DNA of 37,849 nucleotides from Nemertoderma westbladi. Taxonomy: Eukaryota > Xenacoelomorpha > Nemertodermatida > Nemertodermatidae. Shown piece by piece: positions 9,768-20,600 of this stretch. The notes below the pieces were generated by a model. It saw only the letters and a program-made list of their open reading frames with translations, searched no databases and was not told the origin of the DNA. The position numbers were made by a program, and so were the translations under genes. Position 1 is the first letter of the stretch, and each line of letters begins with the position of its first letter. The DNA lies in the NCBI GenBank assembly GCA_032718475.1, contig JAUCBJ010000255.1, positions 1 to 37,849 on the forward strand. Reading direction: 5' to 3'.

Positions 9768-10138
9768 GTTAGTTAGTTAGTTAAAATCTTTTATTCATCA
9801 AAACTCCGATGTTTAAAAAACATATGGAGGCAGCCCGTCTGGATGGCCCAGACATGGCTGATGATTGGTGATGAATAAGCGTCAGCAGCCGCACGTTATT
9901 TGTTCTAAATCTAAATCTATACTACAGTACATACTACTAGTATTAAACACATCTCACTCTAATATATTTATACATACTCATACACACACAATCGTAATTT
10001 ACACTAATATAACAGCACAATAAATAATAATCACCAATAAGTATAGCAGGTTGCAATGTAGGGCTAGTGGCAGTTAATAATACTGTTCGTTAAAAAACGG
10101 TTGAATAATTGTAACTGGTTGTTGTCTTTTAGTTGAAG
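9768..10138 (-). other. 3' untranslated region of the LINE
   Basis: About 370 non-coding bases between the RT stop codon and the AACT tail. GCAGCCCGTCTGGATGGCCC (9831-9850) is GC-rich and can form a short hairpin with the neighbouring GGCCCAGAC. No gene is present. Confidence 0.6.
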
Positions 10139-12180
10139 TTATGTAATTGCATTTCTGTCGTATTTTGTATGAAAGTGTTTTTTTAACGCGCGCATGAATT
10201 CCTTGTATTGCCTTATGAGTGTTAGTGTTTTATTTGTGCAGTTCCATAGGCGTGCAAAACTTAACATAGCGCTGTTGTATGATATTGTGTTTTTCGTTAT
10301 TGGAATTTTTACTTTATTCGTTCTCGGGTTTAATAGTTGTTTCTGACTGTTGCTAATAAATGGTAGTTCTAAGTTTTGGAATGGTTTGGTAATTTTGAAT
10401 ATATATTGATAAAAAAATCGTAAAGCAAAATATTCCCTAAGGGCTGTTAGTGTTGGTAGTTTTGATAGACGACGTAATTCGGTGCCAGAAATATCAGAAA
10501 TCTTTTTGCTATGGACAATGCGAAGTCCATAGTTTTGTATTTTCTCTAAGCTATATAAGATAGTTTTAAAGCCGTGGACATTATGCAATGATACTAGTAC
10601 TTCACAGCAGTAATTGTGGTATGGTAATACTGTAGCCTTATAAATATTTAGTTTTGTGCCTACTGGTAGCTGACCCTTTATCTGCCGAAGTCCAGAGACG
10701 GCCTGGATCATTTTATTTGAGGTGATCTTAATTTGTTCGCGCCATTCAAGTTTGTTGTCAATGGTTAGACCAAGGTAATTGATGTGTGTAGATTGTGGAA
10801 TGTTAGTCTGTTTATTTGTATCCTCACTGAGATCCAGTTGTATGCTATTTATCTCGTCTGTTCTAGAATTAGGGGATATTAACATGAATTCAGTCTTATC
10901 GTTATTTAGTTGGAGGTGCAAAGAGCTAAAAATGTCCTTTAGTTCATTTATGTGTTTACTCAATGATATTGCAGCTCTGTTTGGATTTTTATCATGACAG
11001 TATACTAAGGTGTCGTCTGCATATTGGATTAGTTGGAGTTTACTTTTGCTAGCTATGGAATTTACATACATTAAAAATATAATCGGGCCAAGGAGTGTTC
11101 CCTGTGGAATTCCGTGATTGATTAGTTTCCACTCAGAAGTGGTTCCGTTGAGTTTCACTCTTTGATATCTGTTTACTAAAAAAGTGCGCAGCATAGAGAT
11201 AGCAGTGTTGTGGAATCCAAACTCGCCTAATTTTTGTAATAATATTGTGTGGTTCAATGAATTGAATGCTTTTCTAAGGTCTAGGGCTCCAATAGCTACA
11301 TATTCACCAGTATTTAAGTAATTGCGCCAAGATTCTGTCGCATATAGTATAGCATCCCTAGTGGAGTAAGATTTCCTAAATCCAAATTGAGTTTTGTTTA
11401 TTAGCTTGTGTTTGTCCAGATAGTGTGTTATTTGAATGTATAAAACCTTTTCGAATATTTTCTCAAGTGCCGATGTTATTGATATGGGTCTATAGTTTTC
11501 TGGCTGTAGTCGGTCCCCTTTTTTGAAAACTGGGGTTACCTCTGCTATTTTCAATTTAGTTGGAAATGTAGATCTGGTTATACATTCATTTATGAGGTAA
11601 GTTAGTGGGGCAATTATTTTAGGTTTTATTAGCTTCAGCAGTTTCGGTGTGATTGGTGAGGGGCCAGCTGATTTGTTAATGTTAAGTCCATCTATGATAT
11701 CATCTATCAAGAATTCATGAATATTCGAGAAACTAAAGCATGGTAAATTTCGTTGGTCCCGCATTACAATGGGGTTTGTTAATATATTAATGTTATTTGC
11801 TAAGTTAGGGATTCCTGTGAAGGTCCCCATTGCAATATAGGTTGTGTTAAAAATAGTCGCCATGCGTTTTGAATTTGTTGTAGTATTGCTAATGTCATTA
11901 AGCGCTGTTATTGTACATGTTTTCTTGTCCTTGTTAAGTATTCTGTTTATAACTTTCCATTTGTCTCTATTTGTACAGCTATTGTTAAATTTATTTTTAA
12001 TATATTTATTTTTCATTTGCCGGTTGTAGGTGTTAAATTTATTTCTTGCTATTTTAGATTCTTTGTGTGCTTCTATATTTTTGTTCTGGCGCCACAATTG
12101 TAATGTTGTGTTCTTTATGTCATGTAAATGTTGCAAATAGTCATTCCACCAAGGTGGTTTATTTGTTATTTTGTTTTTCA
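10139..12180 (-). CDS. LINE reverse transcriptase, N-terminally truncated but otherwise open
   Basis: About 680 codons without a stop. The product starts in the endonuclease-RT linker (NKPPWWNDYLQHL) and contains, in order, YRPISITSALEKIFEKVL (about 230-247), LDLRKAFNSLNH with the first catalytic Asp (about 301), GIPQGTLLGPIIF (about 357-369), QYADDTLVYC with the catalytic YADD (387-390) and NYLGLTIDNKLEW. All RT catalytic residues are intact. The C-terminal region is Lys-rich, with no clear zinc finger. The motifs fit the CR1/jockey/Rex-like non-LTR group, but I cannot fix the clade. There is no native ATG at its left boundary: the first codon at 12179-12181 is TTG and overlaps BEL sequence, so it probably cannot be translated independently. 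Confidence 0.88.
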
Positions 12181-14154
12181 AGGGGGTTAAATGCGCAACA
12201 ATTAATCAACAATAAAGTATGGTTTAACGGACCGCAATTCTTATATCAACCCAGTGAGAAATCATGGCCGAATAATAGCACACTAAGTCTTCATCCATCA
12301 GTAGATTGTCAAGTGGAATTCAAAGCGTTAACAATAACACACAATACAACAAATAACAGCATAAACATAAATGAAACATTAGAAAATGTACTAGATATAA
12401 ACAAATTCAACAATAAGCAAGCACCTATAAGACGTTTAGCATGGGTGACTCGTTTCATAAGTAATCTGAAAGCAAAACGTAATAATACGCAATTGATATT
12501 AGAATCAAACTTGACAGCAGATGAATTAAATAATGCAGAAACAATTATTATTAAACACATGCAAATGAAATCTTATCCCTCTGAATACAAGTACTTGAAA
12601 AACCCAACGAAATCAAAGTGTCCAAATATGGTAAAGGTTCTAAATCTTTATCTAGACCCTAAAGGTATCATTCGACTCAATAGTCGAATTAAATCACCTC
12701 TCCAATCACTGGAGTCACAAAAACCCATATTAATACACCCCACAAGCTATTATGCAACATTGATAATAAGAGAATCCCACATTCAAGTATGTCACTCTCG
12801 TGTTCGAGATACACTTGCTCAAGTACGTGAAAAGTACTGGATTCCTAGAGCAAGACAAATAATTAAACGTACAATTCGAGATTGTGTTATTTGTAAGCAC
12901 ATTCAAGGCTATCCTTATAGGAGACCTCCGTTCAGCCCCTTACCTGAGGAAAGATTAACATCAAATATCCTTCCATTCACCAATGTAGGTATTGATTTCC
13001 TAGGTGCGATTTCTGTAGTCAAATCATTATCTGATCCAGTAGGTTCAATGACAAAGGTATATATTTGCCTATTTACATGTGCGGTTATACGAGCAATTCA
13101 TTTAGAAGTAGTTACAAGTCTCCATTCCTCGTCTTTCATTGCGGCATTGACTCGTTTCGTAGGAAGACGAGGCATTCCATCAGTCATCTTCAGTGACAAT
13201 GCATCAAATTTTAAGAGTTCATCAGAGGAAATCAAGGCATATAAGGCATTTTTAACAGACCCAATCATACTTAGAGAATTTGGTAAACTAAATATTACAT
13301 GGAAATTCAATGTACAAAGATACCCAGCAGCATATGGGTTTATAGAGCGTTGTGTGGGGACAGTGAAATCTAATTTGAAAAAACTAATGGGGCGTGCGGT
13401 GCTAACAGAAGAGGAATTACAAACAGTATTGATTTCATGTGAGGCTGCTATAAATAGCAGACCACTAACATACATCTATTCAGACAATAATGAGTGCTTA
13501 ACACTATCACCCAGTCATTTCTTGGTCGGCAAAAGGCTATGCGCTTTACCAAGCACCACTATAAATCTTAACAACATGGAAATGACACATCGAAATTTTC
13601 AAGATCGTCTTCGATACCAAGAGATGGCTGCGAACTATTTTTGGTCAGTATGGCGGAAAGACTACCTCAGAGAATTAAGAGCTAGTCATCGTTCGAATAA
13701 TATCAGCCCACATTCACTTGTAGTCCCAGATATTGGAGATATATGCCTTCTAGTGGATAAGAAACTTCCAAGATGCCTTTGGAAACTATGTAAGGTAGAC
13801 AGATTGATTGTCAGTAAGGATGGTCATATACGAGCAGTTGGGGTTATCATTGTAAAACGTGGTAAACAACATAAACAACTGGTACGATCCATTTCTCATG
13901 TAATACCATTAGAAATCAATGACAAAAACCACACTAGTACAACAAAAACAAAACAAACAACCGCGACGTATGATATAGAATCAATAGAATCAATAGACAT
14001 TGACACGTCGGATGATGATTATTCTAATGATGAAAATGACGTCAAAAGTGATGACGTCGAAATCGTTGAATGCAATAGCAATGAGGACCGTGTTCAGGTT
14101 CGACACCCAAGAGTAGCCACTAAAAAAATCACGAAGGGATTTTATAGATACTAA
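12181..14154 (+). pseudogene. BEL/Pao pol, right part (integrase and DUF5641-like C terminus)
   Basis: The BEL frame resumes at 12181 with RGLN, the second half of the motif broken by the LINE. An HHCC zinc-binding integrase domain follows (ESHIQVCHSRVR ... DCVICK). The integrase core has Asp at 12994-12996 (VGIDFLG), Asp at 13195-13197 (IFSDNASNF) and Glu at 13345-13347 (YGFIERCVG), so the D,D,E triad is present. Next comes the FLVGKRL...RYQEMAANYFWSVWRKDYL region and a DIGDICLLVDKKLPR-W segment typical of the DUF5641 tail of BEL polyproteins, then an acidic end and a TAA stop at 14152-14154. The frame is otherwise uninterrupted. The open frame also extends left into the LINE (to 12067), but that extension is antisense LINE sequence. 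Confidence 0.92.
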
Positions 14155-14425
14155 AAATCGGAATTTACTTATTTATTTTTTAATGTTAACAAGATCATGC
14201 CATGTAACAAGTTATTTATTGGTATATATGAATAATATATATATAAATATGGTGGAGGGTGTTGACAATACCTAATAACATATTAACTTATGAAACGAAA
14301 CTGTCATTAGTGTAGTATAGCATGCCTGTCATACATTGTGATGAAACTCAATTATTATTAACGTAACGTGTGTTTTGTTATTTATATTTACAGTTTTATG
14401 TGTTGCTTAAAAACAATTCTTTTTT
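14155..14425 (+). other. BEL untranslated region between pol and the polypurine tract
   Basis: AT-rich, non-coding sequence between the pol stop and the LTR. It includes a short ATATATATAAATATGG run near 14237. No other feature is visible. Confidence 0.5.
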
Positions 14426-14437
14426 AGCAAGGGGGAG
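14426..14437 (+). other. Polypurine tract of the BEL element
   Basis: AGCAAGGGGGAG lies directly before the TG that opens the LTR, which is the position of the plus-strand primer of LTR retrotransposons. Confidence 0.7.
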
Positions 14438-14669
14438 TGTCATAAATTATACTTAGGCCATAGTTAATATCCAATATAAGATACAAGTATATTAGCTTGC
14501 CAATATTGTAAACTGTTGAAAGAAGTTGAAACATATGTTAATCTTGGAGGTTTGCCGGCAGTATTGTAAAGTAAATATATATAGGTTATTCAATTTAGAT
14601 AAAGATTATTATTAAAGTTTATTAGAAGTTTGTAGCTATCATTTTCCTTTCAATTTATCCACAATTCAC
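14438..14669 (+). mobile_element. 3' LTR of the BEL element
   Basis: Begins TGTCATAAATTATAC immediately after the polypurine tract and ends at or next to ACAATTCA, giving TG...CA termini, about 231 bases. It is followed by TATAG and then minisatellite sequence. No matching 5' LTR exists in the window, so the boundary is inferred from the polypurine tract and the return of the array. Confidence 0.7.
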
Positions 14670-17600
14670 TATAGAGTTAAAACGCGGCAATAACGGCTGG
14701 GTGGGAAGTTTATAGAAGAGTTTAAACGGGGCAATTTACGGTTGGGTGGGAAGTTTATAGAAGAGTTAAAACGGGGCAAAAACGGATGGGTGGGAAGTTT
14801 ATAGAAGCGTTAAAACGGGGCAATAACGGCTGGGTGGGAAGTTTATAGAAGAGTTAAAACGGGACAATAACGGGTGGGTGGGAAGTTTATAGAAGAGTTT
14901 AAACGGGGCAATAACGGGTGGGTGGGAAGTTTATAGAAGAGTTAAAACGGGGCAATAACGGCTGGGTGGGAAGTTTATAGAAGAGTTAAAACGGGGCCAT
15001 AACGGCTGGGTGGGAAGTTTATAGAAGAGTTAATACGGGGCCATAACGGCTGGGTGGGAAGTTTATAGAAGAGTTAAAACGGGCCAATAACGGCTGGGTT
15101 GGAAGTTTATAGAAGCGTTAAAACGGGGCAATAACGGCTGGGTGGGAAGCTTATAGAAGCGTTAAAACGGGGCAATAACGGCTGGGTGTGAAGTTTATAG
15201 AAGAGTTAAAACGCGGCAATAACGGCTGGGTGGGAAGTTTATAGAAGAGTTAAAACGGGGCAATAACGGCTGGGTGGGAAGTTTATAGAAGAGTTAAAAC
15301 GGGGCCATAACGGCTGGGTGGGAAGTTTATAGAAGAGTTAAAACGGGGCCATAACGGCTGGGTGGGAAGTTTATAGAAGAGTTAAAACGGGCCAATAACG
15401 GCTGGGTTGGAAGTTTATAGAAGAGTTTAAACGGGGCAATAACGTGTGGGTGGGAAGTTTATAGAAGAGTTAAAACGGGGCAATAACGGGTGGGTGGGAA
15501 GTTTATAGAAGAGTTAAGACGGGGCAATAACGGATGGGTGGGAAGTTTATAGAAGCGTTAAAACGGGGAAATAACGGCTGGGTGGGGAGGTTATAGAAGA
15601 ATTAAAACGGGGCAATAACGGGTGGGTGGGAAGTTTATAGAAGCGTTAAAACGGGGCAATAACGGCTGGGTGGGAAGTTTATAGAAGCGTTAAAACGGGG
15701 CAATAACGGCTGGGTGGGAAGTTTATAGAAGAGTTTAAACGGGGCAATTTACGGGTGGGTGGGAAGTTTATAGAAGAGTTAAAACGGGGCAAAAACGGAT
15801 GGGTGGGAAGTTTATAGAAGCGTTAAAACGGGGCAATAACGGCTGGGTGGGAAGTTTATAGAAGAGTTAAAACGGGGCCATAACGGCTGGGTGGGAAGTT
15901 TATAGAAGAGTTAAAACGGGGCCATAACGGCTGGGTGGGAAGTTTATAGAAGAGTTAAAACGGGCCAATAACGGCTGGGTTGGAAGTTTATAGAGGCGTT
16001 AAAACGGGGCAATAACGGCTGGGTGGGAAGTTTATAGAAGAGTTAAGACGGGGCAATAACGGCTGGGTGGGAAGTTTATAGAAGCGTTAAAACGGGGCAA
16101 TAACGGCTGGGTGGGAAGTTTATAGAAGAGTTAAAACGGGCCAATAACGGCTGGGTGGGAAGTTTATAGAAGAGTTTAAACGGGGCAATAACGGGTGGGT
16201 GTGAAGTTTATAGAAGAGTTTAATTTAAACGGGGCAATAACGGGTGGGTTGGAAGTATATAGAAGAGTTAAAACGGGGCAATAACGGCTGAGTGGGAAGT
16301 TTATAGAAGCGTTAAAACGGGGCAATAACGGCTGGGTGGGAAGTTTATAGAAGCGTTAAAACGGGGCAATAACGGCTGGGTGGGAAGTTTATAGAAGAGT
16401 TAAAACGGGCCAATAACGGCTGGGTGGGAAGTTTATAGAAGAGTTAAAACGGGCCAATAACGGCTGGGTGGGAAGTTTATAGAAGAGTTAAAACGGGGCC
16501 TTAACGGCTGGGTGGGAAGTTTATAGAAATTTTAAAACGGGCCAATAACGGCTGGGTGGGAAGTTTATAGAAGAGTTTAAACGGGGCAATAACGGGTGGG
16601 TGGGAAGTTTATAGAAGAGTTAAAACGCGGCAATAACAGCTGGGTGGGAAGTTTATAGAAGCGTTAAAACGGGGCAATAACGGTTGGGTGGGAAGTTTAT
16701 AGAAGCGTTAAAACGGGGCAATAACGGCTGGGTGGGAAGTTTATAGAAGAGTTTAAACGGGGCAATTTACGGGTGGGTGGGAAGTTTATAGAAGAGTTAA
16801 AACGGGGCAAAAACGGATGGGTGGGAAGTTTATAGAAGCGTTAAAACGGGGCAATAACGGCTGGGTGGGAAGTTTATAGAAGAGTTAAAACGGGGCCATA
16901 ACGGCTGGGTGGGAAGTTTATAGAAGAGTTAAAACGGGGCCATAACGGCTGGGTGGGAAGTTTATAGAAGAGTTAAAACGGGCCAATAACGGCTGGGTTG
17001 GAAGTTTATAGAGGCGTTAAAACGGGGCAATAACGGCTGGGTGGGAAGTTTATAGAAGAGTTAAGACGGGGCAATAACGGCTGGGTGGGAAGTTTATAGA
17101 AGCGTTAAAACGGGGCAATAACGGCTGGGTGGGAAGTTTATAGAAGAGTTAAAACGGGCCAATAACGGCTGGGTGGGAAGTTTATAGAAGAGTTTAAACG
17201 GGGCAATAACGGGTGGGTGTGAAGTTTATAGAAGAGTTTAATTTAAACGGGGCAATAACGGGTGGGTTGGAAGTATATAGAAGAGTTAAAACGGGGCAAT
17301 AACGGCTGAGTGGGAAGTTTATAGAAGCGTTAAAACGGGGCAATAACGGCTGGGTGGGAAGTTTATAGAAGCGTTAAAACGGGGCAATAACGGCTGGGTG
17401 GGAAGTTTATAGAAGAGTTAAAACGGGCCAATAACGGCTGGGTGGGAAGTTTATAGAAGAGTTAAAACGGGCCAATAACGGCTGGGTGGGAAGTTTATAG
17501 AAGAGTTAAAACGGGGCCTTAACGGCTGGGTGGGAAGTTTATAGAAATTTTAAAACGGGCCAATAACGGCTGGGTGGGAAGTTTATAGAAGAGTTTAAAC

Positions 17601-20600
17601 GGGGCAATAACGGGTGGGTGGGAAGTTTATAGAAGAGTTAAAACGCGGCAATAACAGCTGGGTGGGAAGTTTATAGAAGCGTTAAAACGGGGCAATAACG
17701 GTTGGGTGTGAAGTTTATAGAAGAGTTAAAACGCGGCAATAACGGCTGGGTGGGAAGTTTATAGAAGAGTTTAAACGGGGCAATAACGGGTGGGTGGGAA
17801 GTTTATAGAAGAGTTAAAACGGGGCAATGACGGGTGGGTGGGAAGTTTATAGAAGAGTTAAAACGGGGCAATAACGGTTGGGTGTGAAGTTTATAGAAGA
17901 GTTAAAACGCGGCAATAACGGCTGGGTGGGAAGTTTATAGAAGAGTTTAAACGGGGCAATTTACGGGTGGGTGGGAAGTTTATAGAAGAGTTAAAACGGG
18001 GCAAAAACGGATGGGTGGGAAGTTTATAGAAGCGTTAAAACGGGGCAATAACGGCTGGGTGGGAAGTTTATAGAAGAGTTAAAACGGGACAATAACGGGT
18101 GGGTGGGAAGTTTATAGAAGAGTTTAAACGGGGCAATAACGGGTGGGTGGGAAGTTTATAGAAGAGTTAAAACGGGGCAATAACGGCTGGGTGGGAAGTT
18201 TATAGAAGAGTTAAAACGGGGCCATAACGGCCGAGTGGGAAGTTTATAGAAGAGTTAAAACGGGGCCATAACGGCTGGGTGGGAAGTTTATAGAAGAGTT
18301 AAAACGGGCCAATAACGGCTGGGTTGTAAGTTTATAGAAGCGTTAAAAAGGGGCAATAACGGCTGGGTGGGAAGTTTATAGAAGAGTTAAGACGGGGCAA
18401 TAACGGCTGGGTGGGAAGTTTATAGAAGCGTTAAAACGGGGCAATAACGGCTGGGTGTGAAGTTTATAGAAGAGTTAAAACGGGGCAATAACGGCTGGGT
18501 GGGAAGTTTATAGAAGAGTTAAAACGGGGCAATAACGGCTGGGTGGGAAGTTTATAGAAGAGTTAAAACGGGGCCATAACGGCTGGGTTGGAAGTTTATA
18601 GAAGCGTTAAAACGGGGCAATAACGGCTGGGTGGGAAGTTTATAGAAGAGTTAAGACGGGGCAATAACGGCTGGGTGGGAAGTTTATAGAAGCGTTAAAA
18701 CGGGGCAATGACGGGTGGGTGGGAAGTTTATAGAAGAGTTAAAACGGGGCAATAACGGTTGGGTGTGAAGTTTATAGAAGAGTTAAAACGCGGCAATAAC
18801 GGCTGGGTGGGAAGTTTATAGAAGAGTTTAAACGGGGCAATTTACGGTTGGGTGGGAAGTTTATAGAAGAGTTAAAACGGGGCAAAAACGGATGGGTGGG
18901 AAGTTTATAGAAGCGTTAAAACGGGGCAATAACGGCTGGGTGGGAAGTTTATAGAAGAGTTAAAACGGGACAATAACGGGTGGGTGGGAAGTTTATAGAA
19001 GAGTTTAAACGGGGCAATAACGGGTGGGTGGGAAGTTTATAGAAGAGTTAAAACGGGGCAATAACGGCTGGGTGGGAAGTTTATAGAAGAGTTAAAACGG
19101 GGCCATAACGGCTGGGTGGGAAGTTTATAGAAGAGTTAAAACGGGGCCATAACGGCTGGGTGGGAAGTTTATAGAAGAGTTAAAACGGGCCAATAACGGC
19201 TGGGTTGGAAGTTTATAGAAGCGTTAAAACGGGGCAATAACGGCTGGGTGGGAAGTTTATAGAAGCGTTAAAACGGGGCAATAACGGCTGGGTGTGAAGT
19301 TTATAGAAGAGTTAAAACGGGGCAATAACGGCTGGGTGGGAAGTTTATAGAAGAGTTAAAACGGGGCAATAACGGCTGGGTGGGAAGTTTATAGAAGAGT
19401 TAAAACGGGGCCATAACGGCTGGGTGGGAAGTTTATAGAAGAGTTAAAACGGGGCCATAACGGCTGGGTGGGAAGTTAATAGAAGAGTTAAAACGGGCCA
19501 ATAACGGCTGGGTTGGAAGTTTATAGAAGAGTTTAAACGGGGCAATAACGTGTGGGTGGGAAGTTTATAGAAGAGTTAAAACGGGGCAATAACGGGTGGG
19601 TGGGAAGTTTATAGAAGAGTTAAGACGGGGCAATAACGGATGGGTGGGAAGTTTATAGAAGCGTTAAAACGGGGCAATAACGGCTGGGTGGGGAGGTTAT
19701 AGAAGAATTAAAACGGGGCAATAACGGGTGGGTGGGAAGTTTATAGAAGCGTTAAAACGGGGCAATAACGGCTGGGTGGGAAGTTTATAGAAGCGTTAAA
19801 ACGGGGCAATAACGGCTGGGTGGGAAGTTTATAGAAGAGTTTAAACGGGGCAATTTACGGGTGGGTGGGAAGTTTATAGAAGAGTTAAAACGGGGCAAAA
19901 ACGGATGGGTGGGAAGTTTATAGAAGCGTTAAAACGGGGCAATAACGGCTGGGTGGGAAGTTTATAGAAGAGTTAAAACGGGGCCATAACGGCTGGGTGG
20001 GAAGTTTATAGAAGAGTTAAAACGGGGCCATAACGGCTGGGTGGGAAGTTTATAGAAGAGTTAAAACGGGCCAAAAACGGCTGGGTTGGAAGTTTATAGA
20101 AGCGTTAAAACGGGGCAATAACGGCTGGGTGGGAAGTTTATAGAAGAGTTAAGACGGGGCAATAACGGCTGGGTGGGAAGTTTATAGAAGCGTTAAAACG
20201 GGGCAATAACGGCTGGGTGGGAAGTTTATAGAAGAGTTAAAACGGGCCAATAACGGCTGGGTGGGAAGTTTATAGAAGAGTTTAAACGGGGCAATAACGG
20301 GTGGGTGTGAAGTTTATAGAAGAGTTTAATTTAAACGGGGCAATAACGGGTGGGTTGGAAGTATATAGAAGAGTTAAAACGGGGCAATAACGGCTGAGTG
20401 GGAAGTTTATAGAAGCGTTAAAACGGGGCAATAACGGCTGGGTGGGAAGTTTATAGAAGCGTTAAAACGGGGCAATAACGGCTGGGTGGGAAGTTTATAG
20501 AAGAGTTAAAACGGGCCAATAACGGCTGGGTGGGAAGTTTATAGAAGAGTTAAAACGGGCCAATAACGGCTGGGTGGGAAGTTTATAGAAGAGTTAAAAC

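Larger units (their letters stand above)
9768..12180 (-). mobile_element. 5'-truncated non-LTR retrotransposon (LINE) inserted in BEL pol
   Basis: The element lies antisense to BEL. Its 3' end is at 9768 and on its own strand finishes in about four AACT tetranucleotides, a microsatellite-like tail as seen in several LINE clades. Its 5' end at 12180 falls just before the RT domain, so the endonuclease is missing, as expected from incomplete reverse transcription. The BEL reading frame is interrupted cleanly and resumes in phase. The only target duplication I can see is CA (9766-9767 and 12179-12180). Confidence 0.9.
8994..14669 (+). mobile_element. 5'-truncated BEL/Pao LTR retrotransposon inside the minisatellite
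   Basis: The element begins in mid-pol and ends with a polypurine tract and a 3' LTR. Gag, protease and the reverse-transcriptase core are missing, as is a 5' LTR. TATAG flanks both sides (8989-8993 and 14670-14674); since the minisatellite itself contains TATAG, this may be a 5-base target duplication or coincidence. A 20-base local duplication of the TATAGATGTTTA block sits at the left junction (8989-9020). The LINE at 9768-12180 splits it. Its orientation is opposite to the host calcium channel. Confidence 0.85.

Noticed and set aside
12067-12180. N-terminal extension of the BEL integrase frame
   Set aside because: These bases are antisense LINE sequence, open by chance. BEL similarity starts at 12181.
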